Below are positions 9,661 to 17,711 of a DNA stretch of 64,000 nucleotides, in pieces. Each line of letters starts with the position of its first letter. Position 1 is the first letter of the stretch. The DNA is from Caccoplasma sp905210875 (GTDB lineage: Bacteria; Bacteroidota; Bacteroidia; Bacteroidales; UBA11471). Both the position numbers and the translations under genes were made by a program. Under the pieces are notes generated by a model, which was not told the DNA's origin, did not search any database, and saw only the letters and a program-made list of their open reading frames with translations. The DNA lies in contig OZ007034.1 in NCBI GenBank assembly GCA_963931635.1, positions 2,542,001 to 2,606,000 of the forward strand. Reading direction: 5' to 3'.

Positions 9661-9755
9661 GTCATATTATTTGAGATATTCGATAGTTTTAGAAATTGAT
9701 GATGTCATTTTTTATCTATTAATCATTCCCCAACAACGGGTCCAAAAGAAATTCA

Positions 9756-9763
9756 TACCTTTG
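9756..9763 (+). promoter_or_regulatory. Bacteroidetes -7 box for mazG
   Basis: TACCTTTG matches the TAnnTTTG -7 consensus, 25 bases before the mazG ATG at 9789. There is no good TTTG at the -33 position. Confidence 0.6.
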
Positions 9764-9788
9764 CAGGCATACTAAAAAACACCCAACT

Positions 9789-10583
9789 ATGACACCTCTT
9801 CATTCGAAAGAAGAAAAATGCGCCGCTTTCGGCCGCCTTCTCGACATATTGGACGAACTTCGGATCAAATGCCCGTGGGACCGTAAACAGACCAACGAAT
9901 CGCTCCGCGCCAACACCATAGAAGAGACCTACGAGTTGTGCGAAGCTCTTATTCAAAATGATGCTGCCTCAATAAAAAAAGAACTGGGCGATGTGTTGCT
10001 GCATATAGTCTTTTATGCAAAAATCGGTGAAGAAAAAAATCTATACGACATCGCCGATGTATGCAATGCTTTATGTGAAAAACTCATCTATCGACACCCA
10101 CACGTCTTCGGTACGACTCACGTCTCTACCTCAAGCCAGGTCGAAGAAAATTGGGAGGCTCTCAAACTTAAGGAAAAAGGGGGCAACAAAACTGTACTGG
10201 CCGGTGTTCCCACAGCCCTACCTGCCCTCATCAAGGCCTGCCGCATACAAGAAAAAGCACGCAATGTAGGTTTCGATTGGGAAGAGCGGGAACAGGTATG
10301 GGACAAGGTAAAAGAAGAAATCGCCGAATTTGAAACGGCCATACGCGACAATGCCGACAAGGAGAAAGAGGCCGAATTCGGCGACCTGCTGTTCAGTCTC
10401 ATCAATGCAGCCCGACTCTACAAGATAAATCCCGAAAACGCCCTTGAACTCACCAATCAGAAGTTTATCCGCCGCTTCAATTATGTAGAAGCCGGAGCCA
10501 AACAGCAAGGCAAGGAGTTGCGAGACATGACCCTCGGAGAGATGGACACCCTTTGGGAAGAAGCCAAAAAGAAAGGGTTATAA
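9789..10583 (+). CDS. mazG: Nucleoside triphosphate pyrophosphohydrolase MazG
   Basis: A cytosolic house-cleaning enzyme that hydrolyses NTPs/dNTPs to monophosphates. There are two tandem MazG domains in 264 residues. The first has the conserved CPWD near 28-31, the metal-binding EETYEL (45-50) and KKELGDVLLH; the second has EEIAEF followed by KEAEFGDLLFSLINAARLY. C-terminal FIRRFNYVE is also typical. Length and layout match full-length E. coli-type MazG. It is transcribed alone, with its own -7 box upstream and a strong terminator 28 bases after the stop. Confidence 0.95.
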   Translation: MTPLHSKEEKCAAFGRLLDILDELRIKCPWDRKQTNESLRANTIEETYELCEALIQNDAASIKKELGDVLLHIVFYAKIGEEKNLYDIADVCNALCEKLIYRHPHVFGTTHVSTSSQVEENWEALKLKEKGGNKTVLAGVPTALPALIKACRIQEKARNVGFDWEEREQVWDKVKEEIAEFETAIRDNADKEKEAEFGDLLFSLINAARLYKINPENALELTNQKFIRRFNYVEAGAKQQGKELRDMTLGEMDTLWEEAKKKGL

Positions 10584-10610
10584 CCTTTCTCTGCGTTTCA
10601 AAAACAAAAA

Positions 10611-10638
10611 AGGCACGCATATTGAGCGTGCCTTTTTT
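10611..10638. terminator. Intrinsic terminator, probably bidirectional
   Basis: A perfect 8-bp stem AGGCACGC/GCGTGCCT (10611-10618 and 10626-10633) with a 7-base loop is followed by T's on the plus strand and preceded by A's, so it can end mazG on one strand and the 10.8-kb barrel operon on the other. Confidence 0.85.
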
Positions 10639-10765
10639 GTACATCAGGAAAACTCTTACATCATAAGACTAGAATATCGTTGAAAAAGAGAAAAAGATGT
10701 ACGTACCAGAGAAAAGACTTATATGTTTTACTCTAACAGATATCTCCATTCTTCACTAAGAATTA

Positions 10766-13630
10766 TTATAGCTTATAACTAATTCCTACAAACAGACGGC
10801 CCTCGCTATCCAACTTTCTACCATTCTTCAACTTCGTGCACGTCAATAATCCCTGCGGTTCAATAAGCAAGTCTATGTCTGATGTAACACGAAACCGTCC
10901 CTGTAAACCAACTTTGGCTCCATAAACAAAACGGTTTAAATTACTATCGCCACCTATACCAGCCGACAAGCCGACCAGCGCAATGGCATCAAAAAGCCTG
11001 TCGTTACTAAAACCGGCTCCATGAGCAGAAAGATTAAACAGATAATCGGCTGACAACATAAGAGTTTTGTCTTCGGAAAAACCGTCAAATCCACCAAAAT
11101 CGGCATCAATACGCCAAGCCGATAGAGGAGAAAACCACTTACCCACCGATAAAGCGACTCCATGACCTCCCGAGAATTTCCCCTGACCGGCGTATAAGAG
11201 TTTTCCACCATAAGCCGCAGACACGAAGATTTTCTTGGATTGCTCATACTCTGAAGAGTTGTTCGCACTGTCATAGCCGTCAAGCTTATACCGAACGCCA
11301 ACATTCATGGATAGCAAGAAATCGACTGGGAGCGAAGCGACACGCTCCGTAGAGAATTTTTGGCCGAATATTCTCATTTGCGGTTCTATAAACAGGCCAA
11401 AACCAGAGGGAAAGCCCCACTCTCCTTTAAGAGATACACCCATACCGGGATACAAACCGGTATTCGCTCCTGTCACATAAGCCAACACAGGTCCTACACC
11501 CACAGAGGCATTGAACAGCCGTTGCTCCTTGTATCCGAACAAGGCAGCATTTATATCCCATAAATAGTCAAGTTCCAACAAGCCAAACTTTCGATAACCC
11601 GGCTTAGCATCTCCAAAGAAACCAACACCAGCAGTCAAGCGGAAGCCCGACACTGGAGAGAACCATTTTCCCCCATATACCGAAGCCATAGCGCCCAGAC
11701 GTTCTTTCGTAGAGAAGACTAGTGCATGATGCAAGATACCCACAGGAGCTACATTCACCCCATAAAACATATGGTCGGGAAAAGATTCATTGACAAAAGT
11801 CTCATTATCGCCCCATTTCCCGTGTCTCATACCGTAACCATACAAATGATAAGATAAACCTACGGTTAATGTCGGGACAACATCTACACGGGAAATAAGA
11901 TTCTCAGCCCATCGATTATCTTGGTTGACATTAATACGGGGCTCTACAAAAAGACCGAACATCTCGTTGAAACGGAATGCGCCTTGCAGGCCGGCCCCCA
12001 CTCCGATGGAGTGTCTAAAAGCTCCTTGCGACGAAACATAATCATAATTTACCCCGGCAACGCCACTTACGGTAAAAAGTCTATCGGGGTCATATCCTCG
12101 CAAGAGATGGGAAAAATTCAACAAATAATCGAGCTGAGCTCCCATTGCATAGGTACGATATTTGGAATATGCAGCATTTATCCGTGAAGCATTCAGCAAA
12201 AGGCGTGTTCCCGAAACAGCATTCCACCATGTTCCAAGTCCCCCGAAGAAACGCATGCCCTTATTGGGTATAGGCTGAGATACAGAAGCCTGCATCACTC
12301 CAACGAAACCACCGCCTATCGTCAAATAGAGATCACCGATACGACGAGGGTAATCAAAATCTTTGTCTTCATACAATGTTTTATCTACCACAAAAGGAGT
12401 AGGTCGGTAAGTAATACCTGCCGACAGAGAAGGAAGCGGGTCAACAAAAGCTGTACCATCCCGCCATGCCATATTGGGAAAAACGTCTACCCTTGGCTCA
12501 ACAAAAAGAGACCAATGCCCTGCCAATCGTAGTTCTCCATGCAGACCTGCACCGAAGTTGAATCGATTGAATCGGCCAATCCTCGTTATGCCAATATTGT
12601 GATACCCCGCCCCCACAAGACCAGACAATGCGAATCTGCGTAACGGATCATACCCGCCGAAAATGGCATGAAGATTGAACATATAATCCAATTGCAGACC
12701 CACTGACGATTTCTTGATATGAGAACTTTTCAATTGCCGTGCAACAGCCGACAGTCTTAAGGACGAGAATCTGGAAAAATCATCTCCGACGGCTGCCATT
12801 ACTGTCCAACCAGGATTCAAAGAATGCAGGCCGGCCAATGTCGATGCAAAGCCACCACCCAACGAAAAGAAAACTCCTTTAGAAGCTCCGGCAAACGCGA
12901 CATTATGTCGTTGTGGCGCCGTCAATAAACGATAGCCAAAACCGGCCATCAAAGATGCCTCCCAATCATATTTCAGCCACGTTTTCTCTCTATCAATATT
13001 ATCGGTGTAGATACCTATACGTGGCTCAATGTAAAAAAAGGTAAGTGGCGAAATATATACACGGGGTTGAAAGCCCAGCCGGAATCCAGCGGCATGAGTC
13101 CAATTTCCTTTTTGGTAGAGAAGTTGATATTCTACACCACCAAAAGCTAACACATCGATGAGACGATTAGGGTCATCACCATGCAACAACGAAGAAATAT
13201 TCATCAGATAATCAGCCGATACCGATGCTAAATAGGGATTCTTGTCGGCCAAGCCGTTATGAAATCCGCCGCTTACCCCGACACGGACACCATGAACTGG
13301 AGTCAACCAATCTCCAACGGAAATTCCTACTCTACTGCCAAGCCCCGAAGATGAAAATAAGCTTGATGGATTTCGGTCAAGAGTCAGGCCAACATCACCC
13401 GTAACAAAAAGATGATCTCCAAATTTCTTCGTCGTATACCTTTCATTTCCCAAAGGTTTTTGTAACATATAGTTCAAGCCGTTAAATGGCAATGAATCTT
13501 CTTTTGTACATGCATCTTGTTGCAATTCGCGATGTGCATACGACACGGGATTTTGGGCCGATGCCGTACATACAAAAAAAATCGGCATCCAAAGGGACCA
13601 AAACACTTTATTCACATAATGTAATATCAT
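10766..13630 (-). CDS. Secreted outer-membrane protein of five tandem beta-barrel repeats
   Basis: The start is set at the ATG at 13630 because AGGAG lies 6 bases upstream and a signal peptide follows (MILHYVNKVFWSL... ending SAQ); an in-frame ATG at 13651 is possible. The remaining ~930 residues consist of five diverged copies of one ~165-residue unit, at about residues 73-236, 251-410, 432-598, 619-786 and 798-954. Each copy has GxWxxPVxGxR-like, DYLxN, GYxxxRLF and LFIEPR marks; the DYL and IEP marks recur every 174-187 residues. Each looks like a small barrel of amphipathic strands, and the same unit forms the N-terminus of the OmpA protein at 16.4-17.7 kb. It is the last gene of a three-gene operon with DUF3575 and an OmpA/TPR fusion. 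Function unknown. Confidence 0.8.
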   Translation of the reverse strand: MILHYVNKVFWSLWMPIFFVCTASAQNPVSYAHRELQQDACTKEDSLPFNGLNYMLQKPLGNERYTTKKFGDHLFVTGDVGLTLDRNPSSLFSSSGLGSRVGISVGDWLTPVHGVRVGVSGGFHNGLADKNPYLASVSADYLMNISSLLHGDDPNRLIDVLAFGGVEYQLLYQKGNWTHAAGFRLGFQPRVYISPLTFFYIEPRIGIYTDNIDREKTWLKYDWEASLMAGFGYRLLTAPQRHNVAFAGASKGVFFSLGGGFASTLAGLHSLNPGWTVMAAVGDDFSRFSSLRLSAVARQLKSSHIKKSSVGLQLDYMFNLHAIFGGYDPLRRFALSGLVGAGYHNIGITRIGRFNRFNFGAGLHGELRLAGHWSLFVEPRVDVFPNMAWRDGTAFVDPLPSLSAGITYRPTPFVVDKTLYEDKDFDYPRRIGDLYLTIGGGFVGVMQASVSQPIPNKGMRFFGGLGTWWNAVSGTRLLLNASRINAAYSKYRTYAMGAQLDYLLNFSHLLRGYDPDRLFTVSGVAGVNYDYVSSQGAFRHSIGVGAGLQGAFRFNEMFGLFVEPRINVNQDNRWAENLISRVDVVPTLTVGLSYHLYGYGMRHGKWGDNETFVNESFPDHMFYGVNVAPVGILHHALVFSTKERLGAMASVYGGKWFSPVSGFRLTAGVGFFGDAKPGYRKFGLLELDYLWDINAALFGYKEQRLFNASVGVGPVLAYVTGANTGLYPGMGVSLKGEWGFPSGFGLFIEPQMRIFGQKFSTERVASLPVDFLLSMNVGVRYKLDGYDSANNSSEYEQSKKIFVSAAYGGKLLYAGQGKFSGGHGVALSVGKWFSPLSAWRIDADFGGFDGFSEDKTLMLSADYLFNLSAHGAGFSNDRLFDAIALVGLSAGIGGDSNLNRFVYGAKVGLQGRFRVTSDIDLLIEPQGLLTCTKLKNGRKLDSEGRLFVGISYKL

Positions 13631-13661
13631 ATTTTCTCCTTGACTTTTCATTTTCACAGAG

Positions 13662-15677
13662 CTATTGTTGTAACAAATCAACTAAATCACCATCAACACT
13701 GGCCACATCGCGCAACGATGGGTCTTTTTCGAAAGCTCTCTCCATGTAGCTCAAAGCCAAATTGACCTCATCAACCCGATTCGCAGCTACAGCTCTTATA
13801 TAATCTTCTTTGGCAGAATCTCCCAACTTTTGGGCTTTCTCCCAAGCCTGCTTGTCGGCCTTTATAGCCAATAACATTAATACCTCGTTAAATGGAGACT
13901 CTGCCGATATTTCTTGGACGACCTCGGAATAACGGCCATTCAAGGCAGCGGCATAAATTCTTACCTGATGATACATCCCAGTATCGGGCAATAACACTGC
14001 CAATGAATCTGCTTGAGAATAGAGCCCGGCCGATAGACAGGCTACGGCTTGGTTCAGTCTTGTTTCGTCGGGTAATTCATCCTGATTTAAATAGGGTTTT
14101 AACAAGTCGACATCTGGTTGACCCTTATCAATAAGTATAGCCGCCAAGTCGGTTGCCGCCACCATGAAATCGGGATATACAGCCAATGCCCTGCGACATA
14201 TTGCTTCCCTATCAGCCGACATCTCGTCCAAATGATATAATCGCCAAAATTCATTCCGAGACAATTCCGAACTATTCTCTCTATACAATTCTTTTATCTC
14301 ATCGTCGGTAAGATATCGATACTGAGAAAAAAGCAATTCATAACTTACCCTACGCAACCGAGGTAAATAGTGCTTTGCTATTACCGAGCGATAAAATGGC
14401 AAATACAACACCTCTTGTGATTGACGATTGGGATTATCGGGCCACTTATTAACAATAGCTTGGATTGCATCGGCTTCTTTATTTTTTCCATCGCTACGTA
14501 AGAGCTCAATAACCCGACTCCACGGCTCTACATCGGCTGCCGTGAATTTGTCTATATACTTTCCACTCTCACCCAACGATTTCATAACGAGCGACACCGC
14601 CGCTTCTACACGCATCTCGGCCAATTGCTTGTTTCTTTTGTATCCACCGTCAGGTGAGGCCGTTCCTAAAATCGAGAAGCTCTTTATCTGACTGTTAGGA
14701 TCGTTTTCCACTTGCCGTATTTGAGCAATCAAGCGGTTCAACTCCTCCCTATTGTTACCATCTTCGACATACAAACGGCTACCTCCTACTCTAAATGTAA
14801 AGTTCACATCGCCTCTTGTGTCTCGTAACTGCATTTCGGGTTGAGGAAAGAAACTCGCATTTTCCACCATCTTACCCGAAACATTATATTCAAGAAATCG
14901 CAACGGGTTCACTACACCACGGGCTATTATAAACGTATCGCGATATACCACGCGCCGATAATCTTCCATGGCAACCATCATGTCACAGCGAAAATCCTGA
15001 TTGGGATTCTCTACATATATAGAATCCTTATATGAAATCATATCATCATCTCGAGACGAGCTTTGTTTGACTTCAACATAGGGAGACAATGGATCTCGAG
15101 ACAAATCATAATCGTGCATTCGTTCTTGAGTTATATGATATTCCTTCCCATCAAAAACCAAAGGGGATAGATATGCCATTGTCCCTTTGGATACATTAAA
15201 AATTCCAGGTTGAATTATCAAACGTGCATCTGTCGAAAAAAGACCCTTGGGAACTTTTACACGAGTTTTAATATGAAAGTAATTTCCAATCATTTCTATA
15301 TCCGTAGGTTCTGGGGCAACAACATCAGCGACACGCTTAGCAGCAACTGTAACTTCATCAAGTGCAATTGAAGTAGGGTCAAGTACCACATTAATCGTCA
15401 ACTGCCCGTCTACTGGAACAATACGTTCCTCATAACCCACCGAGGAAAATATCAAAGAATCTTCGGAATCGACTTTAACCAGATACTTTCCACCGGCATT
15501 TGTAACGCCAACGAGCTTATTCGTTTCGGCTCTGTAAATACTTACCCGATAAAGCAGTTCGCCTTTCAGATTCGTTACCCTTCCGCGTACATTAATTTCT
15601 CGGGCCATTAAAGACAAAGGCAAAATCAGTCCCAAGAACACACCCAATATCAGAAGATAGAATTTCCTGTTTTTCAT
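13662..15677 (-). CDS. Carboxypeptidase-like/OmpA-like/TPR fusion envelope protein
   Basis: The start at the ATG at 15677 (MKNRKFYLLILG) gives a clean signal peptide ending near SLMA. The parts in order are: a carboxypeptidase-D regulatory-like beta-sandwich (about 25-110; RGRVTNLKG, FSSVGYEERIV, SIALDEVTV), the kind seen at the N-terminus of SusC-type receptors; a long beta-rich middle with paired strands; an OmpA-like segment (about 330-400) with FSILGTASPDGGYKRNKQLAEMR; and helical, TPR-like repeats to the end (RRALAVYPDFMVAATDLA, ALSYMERAFEKDPSLRD). The OmpA-like part lacks a clear copy of the usual peptidoglycan-binding loop, so binding is uncertain. It follows DUF3575 by 22 bases and precedes the five-barrel gene by 31. 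It resembles proteins found with DUF3575 in fimbrial loci, but no fimbrillin gene is here. Confidence 0.72.
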   Translation of the reverse strand: MKNRKFYLLILGVFLGLILPLSLMAREINVRGRVTNLKGELLYRVSIYRAETNKLVGVTNAGGKYLVKVDSEDSLIFSSVGYEERIVPVDGQLTINVVLDPTSIALDEVTVAAKRVADVVAPEPTDIEMIGNYFHIKTRVKVPKGLFSTDARLIIQPGIFNVSKGTMAYLSPLVFDGKEYHITQERMHDYDLSRDPLSPYVEVKQSSSRDDDMISYKDSIYVENPNQDFRCDMMVAMEDYRRVVYRDTFIIARGVVNPLRFLEYNVSGKMVENASFFPQPEMQLRDTRGDVNFTFRVGGSRLYVEDGNNREELNRLIAQIRQVENDPNSQIKSFSILGTASPDGGYKRNKQLAEMRVEAAVSLVMKSLGESGKYIDKFTAADVEPWSRVIELLRSDGKNKEADAIQAIVNKWPDNPNRQSQEVLYLPFYRSVIAKHYLPRLRRVSYELLFSQYRYLTDDEIKELYRENSSELSRNEFWRLYHLDEMSADREAICRRALAVYPDFMVAATDLAAILIDKGQPDVDLLKPYLNQDELPDETRLNQAVACLSAGLYSQADSLAVLLPDTGMYHQVRIYAAALNGRYSEVVQEISAESPFNEVLMLLAIKADKQAWEKAQKLGDSAKEDYIRAVAANRVDEVNLALSYMERAFEKDPSLRDVASVDGDLVDLLQQ

Positions 15678-15699
15678 CAGCACCAATTTGAAACTGTTA

Positions 15700-16248
15700 T
15701 CATTTGAATATATACGATACTGAGATACCCAATTTCATAGGTATCGGTTGCCACCCGGAGCAATTAACTTCTTGAGGTTTCTTATCACCCTCTTTATAAC
15801 TGACCGAACGTAATCGTGCCACACCTAGGCCTAAAGAGGTTTCCAGGTTCCAATGTCGACTAAGGACAAAAACATACCCGTAAGTCAGACCTCCAGCCCA
15901 AATATCTCCGTCATAAAAACGATGTTTATACTTCACACTATACAATCCCCCCAGCAATGCAATACCCATATAATGTCGCGACATGGGCCGACCGAACCAA
16001 TATCGTAATTCGGGCTGCAATCGAGCATTGGTTGCTTTGATTCCGGCGATTGTGGCTGTAATAGGATTTACTGCTACGCCCACATCCAGAGAAAGTTTTG
16101 GACTTACTCGCAATTCCATAGCCAAGTTTGGCGATAACACGGCCCAATCCAATAAGTTACTCTTTATCGCCACACGCTGAGCATCGACCCCATGCGCATA
16201 GATGAGCAAGAATAAAAGCAGACCGCACTTACAAAGTACATTCTTCAT
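15700..16248 (-). CDS. DUF3575 outer-membrane protein
   Basis: The open frame extends upstream to 16362, but the ATG at 16248 (MKNVLCKCGLLLFLLIYAHGVDA) gives a proper signal peptide and a 182-residue product. The body is a small beta-barrel-like protein with the DUF3575 marks: QRVAIKSNLLDWAVLSPNLAMEL at the mature N-terminus, a LQPELRYWFG strand, YMGIALLGGLY, and a strand-like C-terminus. Members occur beside OmpA-like and fimbrial assembly genes in Bacteroidales and are assumed to sit in the outer membrane. It is first in an operon with the OmpA/TPR fusion and the five-barrel protein. No promoter of the TAnnTTTG type was found in the 180 bases upstream. Confidence 0.8.
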   Translation of the reverse strand: MKNVLCKCGLLLFLLIYAHGVDAQRVAIKSNLLDWAVLSPNLAMELRVSPKLSLDVGVAVNPITATIAGIKATNARLQPELRYWFGRPMSRHYMGIALLGGLYSVKYKHRFYDGDIWAGGLTYGYVFVLSRHWNLETSLGLGVARLRSVSYKEGDKKPQEVNCSGWQPIPMKLGISVSYIFK

Positions 16249-16344
16249 AACACAAGTTTTGCTAAAATCAACACTTTTAAAAGACATCAGTAGGTATAGC
16301 AAAAGAAAATCATTCACTGAACACTGAGTCGACATATCAACAAA

Positions 16345-16393
16345 GAATCTGCAAGTTCCCATGCGACAATATTATAGGGGAACTTGCAGATTC
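16345..16393 (-). terminator. Long perfect hairpin after ompA
   Basis: A perfect 16-bp inverted repeat (16345-16360 with 16378-16393), loop 17 bases, lies 38 bases past the ompA stop on the minus strand and about 100 bases before the DUF3575 start. On the minus strand the stem is followed by TTTG rather than a clean T-run, so termination is likely but not certain. Confidence 0.6.
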
Positions 16394-16430
16394 AAACAAT
16401 CAATTATTAATCAATAGGAAAAAGTAATAT

Positions 16431-17666
16431 CTACTTAATTACAGCAACACGATTTGCCACCTGATTGGATTCAAACACCCGATTTTGGTCGTCGCCCATG
16501 CCTTGATAAGAAATACGTTCGGGAGATACGCCCAATTGTATTAAACAGTTATATACGTTTTTGGCACGATTTTCAGCAACTCGTTTATTTCCCTCAGGAC
16601 TTCCGGTTTCCATATCGGCATAACCATATACACAGTAGGTACGATCATTGGAACTATTATTGATTTGTTCTGCAATCAAAGCCAACCGAGTTTTGTCGGT
16701 CTCTTTCAATATAGACATACCATAATCAAAGAATACTGTCGTTCCAGTCATCGTATAAGCTGACATATCACGCTCAACAATTTGCTTGAGCGAATCACGT
16801 TCGGCAGTCAAATCTTCCATAATAGCGGCTTGCTCAGCCACTTTCTGCTCGGCTTTGGCCGCACGAGCCTCCGACGAAGCCAACAAATTTTTCAGTTCTT
16901 CATTTTCAGATTTAGAGGCAGCCAAATTTTCACGGCCCTCGTTTACATTGTCATTCAACCGTTCTATGTCGGCCGTTGTATATCCAGGAACACCACGTTT
17001 AAAATCACGTTGATTGAAGCGATAAGTTACACCAGCCGAAGCCGTAAATCCCAACATAACAAGCCCGTCAAGCTGAGCAGGAGATGCAGACGCAGCAGCA
17101 ACAATACCTTTCAATTCGAGATTGACATCGAAACTGTTGGATACCCTAAACTTGTTTATCAAACCATAAGTAGCAGCAAAGTCGCGCAGACTGCCATTCA
17201 GATGGCTATCTTCTTGACTGGCCGATGTAAAGTTGGAGGTCATATAACCCATGCCGACAAACGGTACAGCGTAATAAATACGATCTTCCTTGTAACCGGC
17301 AATCCAGTTGGAAAGATTGGCCATAGCGTCGACATGGACAAACATATATGGCCAACCAAGTTTACCGTACTGTGGGTGGAAATTGTTAAACTTGCCGCCT
17401 TGCAACTGAATTCTTGCACCAAATACGGGATGGAACCACTTTGCTACCGAAAAATTCCCTTCAAAACCAAAGCGTTCTTTTTTAGGACCGATATTTGTTC
17501 CTGTTGAAAATGCCGTACCGACACCTACACCAGCTGAAATTTCCCAGTTATCCCATAATCCGTTGGAAACAAATCCACTAAAACGGGGTTTGGGCGAAAC
17601 AGGCTCTTGTGCCACGGCTACTGCGATAAATGCCATAGACAAAATGGCCAAACAAATCTTTTTCAT
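16431..17666 (-). CDS. OmpA-family outer-membrane porin
   Basis: A 411-residue protein. The signal peptide ends at AVAQ; an N-terminal beta-barrel (about 20-235) is followed by a coiled-coil stretch (about 245-300, rich in E, L and A, with KNLLASSEARAAKAEQKV) and a C-terminal OmpA peptidoglycan-binding domain (YGYADMETGSPEGNKRVAENRAKNV, QGMGDDQN). It anchors the outer membrane to peptidoglycan and is usually very abundant. The barrel shares VAKWFHPVFGAR and GYKEDRIYYA patterns with the five-repeat protein at 10.8-13.6 kb, which suggests a common origin. It follows glmS by 45 bases on the same strand; a hairpin lies downstream. Confidence 0.93.
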   Translation of the reverse strand: MKKICLAILSMAFIAVAVAQEPVSPKPRFSGFVSNGLWDNWEISAGVGVGTAFSTGTNIGPKKERFGFEGNFSVAKWFHPVFGARIQLQGGKFNNFHPQYGKLGWPYMFVHVDAMANLSNWIAGYKEDRIYYAVPFVGMGYMTSNFTSASQEDSHLNGSLRDFAATYGLINKFRVSNSFDVNLELKGIVAAASASPAQLDGLVMLGFTASAGVTYRFNQRDFKRGVPGYTTADIERLNDNVNEGRENLAASKSENEELKNLLASSEARAAKAEQKVAEQAAIMEDLTAERDSLKQIVERDMSAYTMTGTTVFFDYGMSILKETDKTRLALIAEQINNSSNDRTYCVYGYADMETGSPEGNKRVAENRAKNVYNCLIQLGVSPERISYQGMGDDQNRVFESNQVANRVAVIK

Positions 17667-17711
17667 AACACAAAAATTTTTAAATCATTCAATTTTTAGG
17701 GTTTTATTTTT

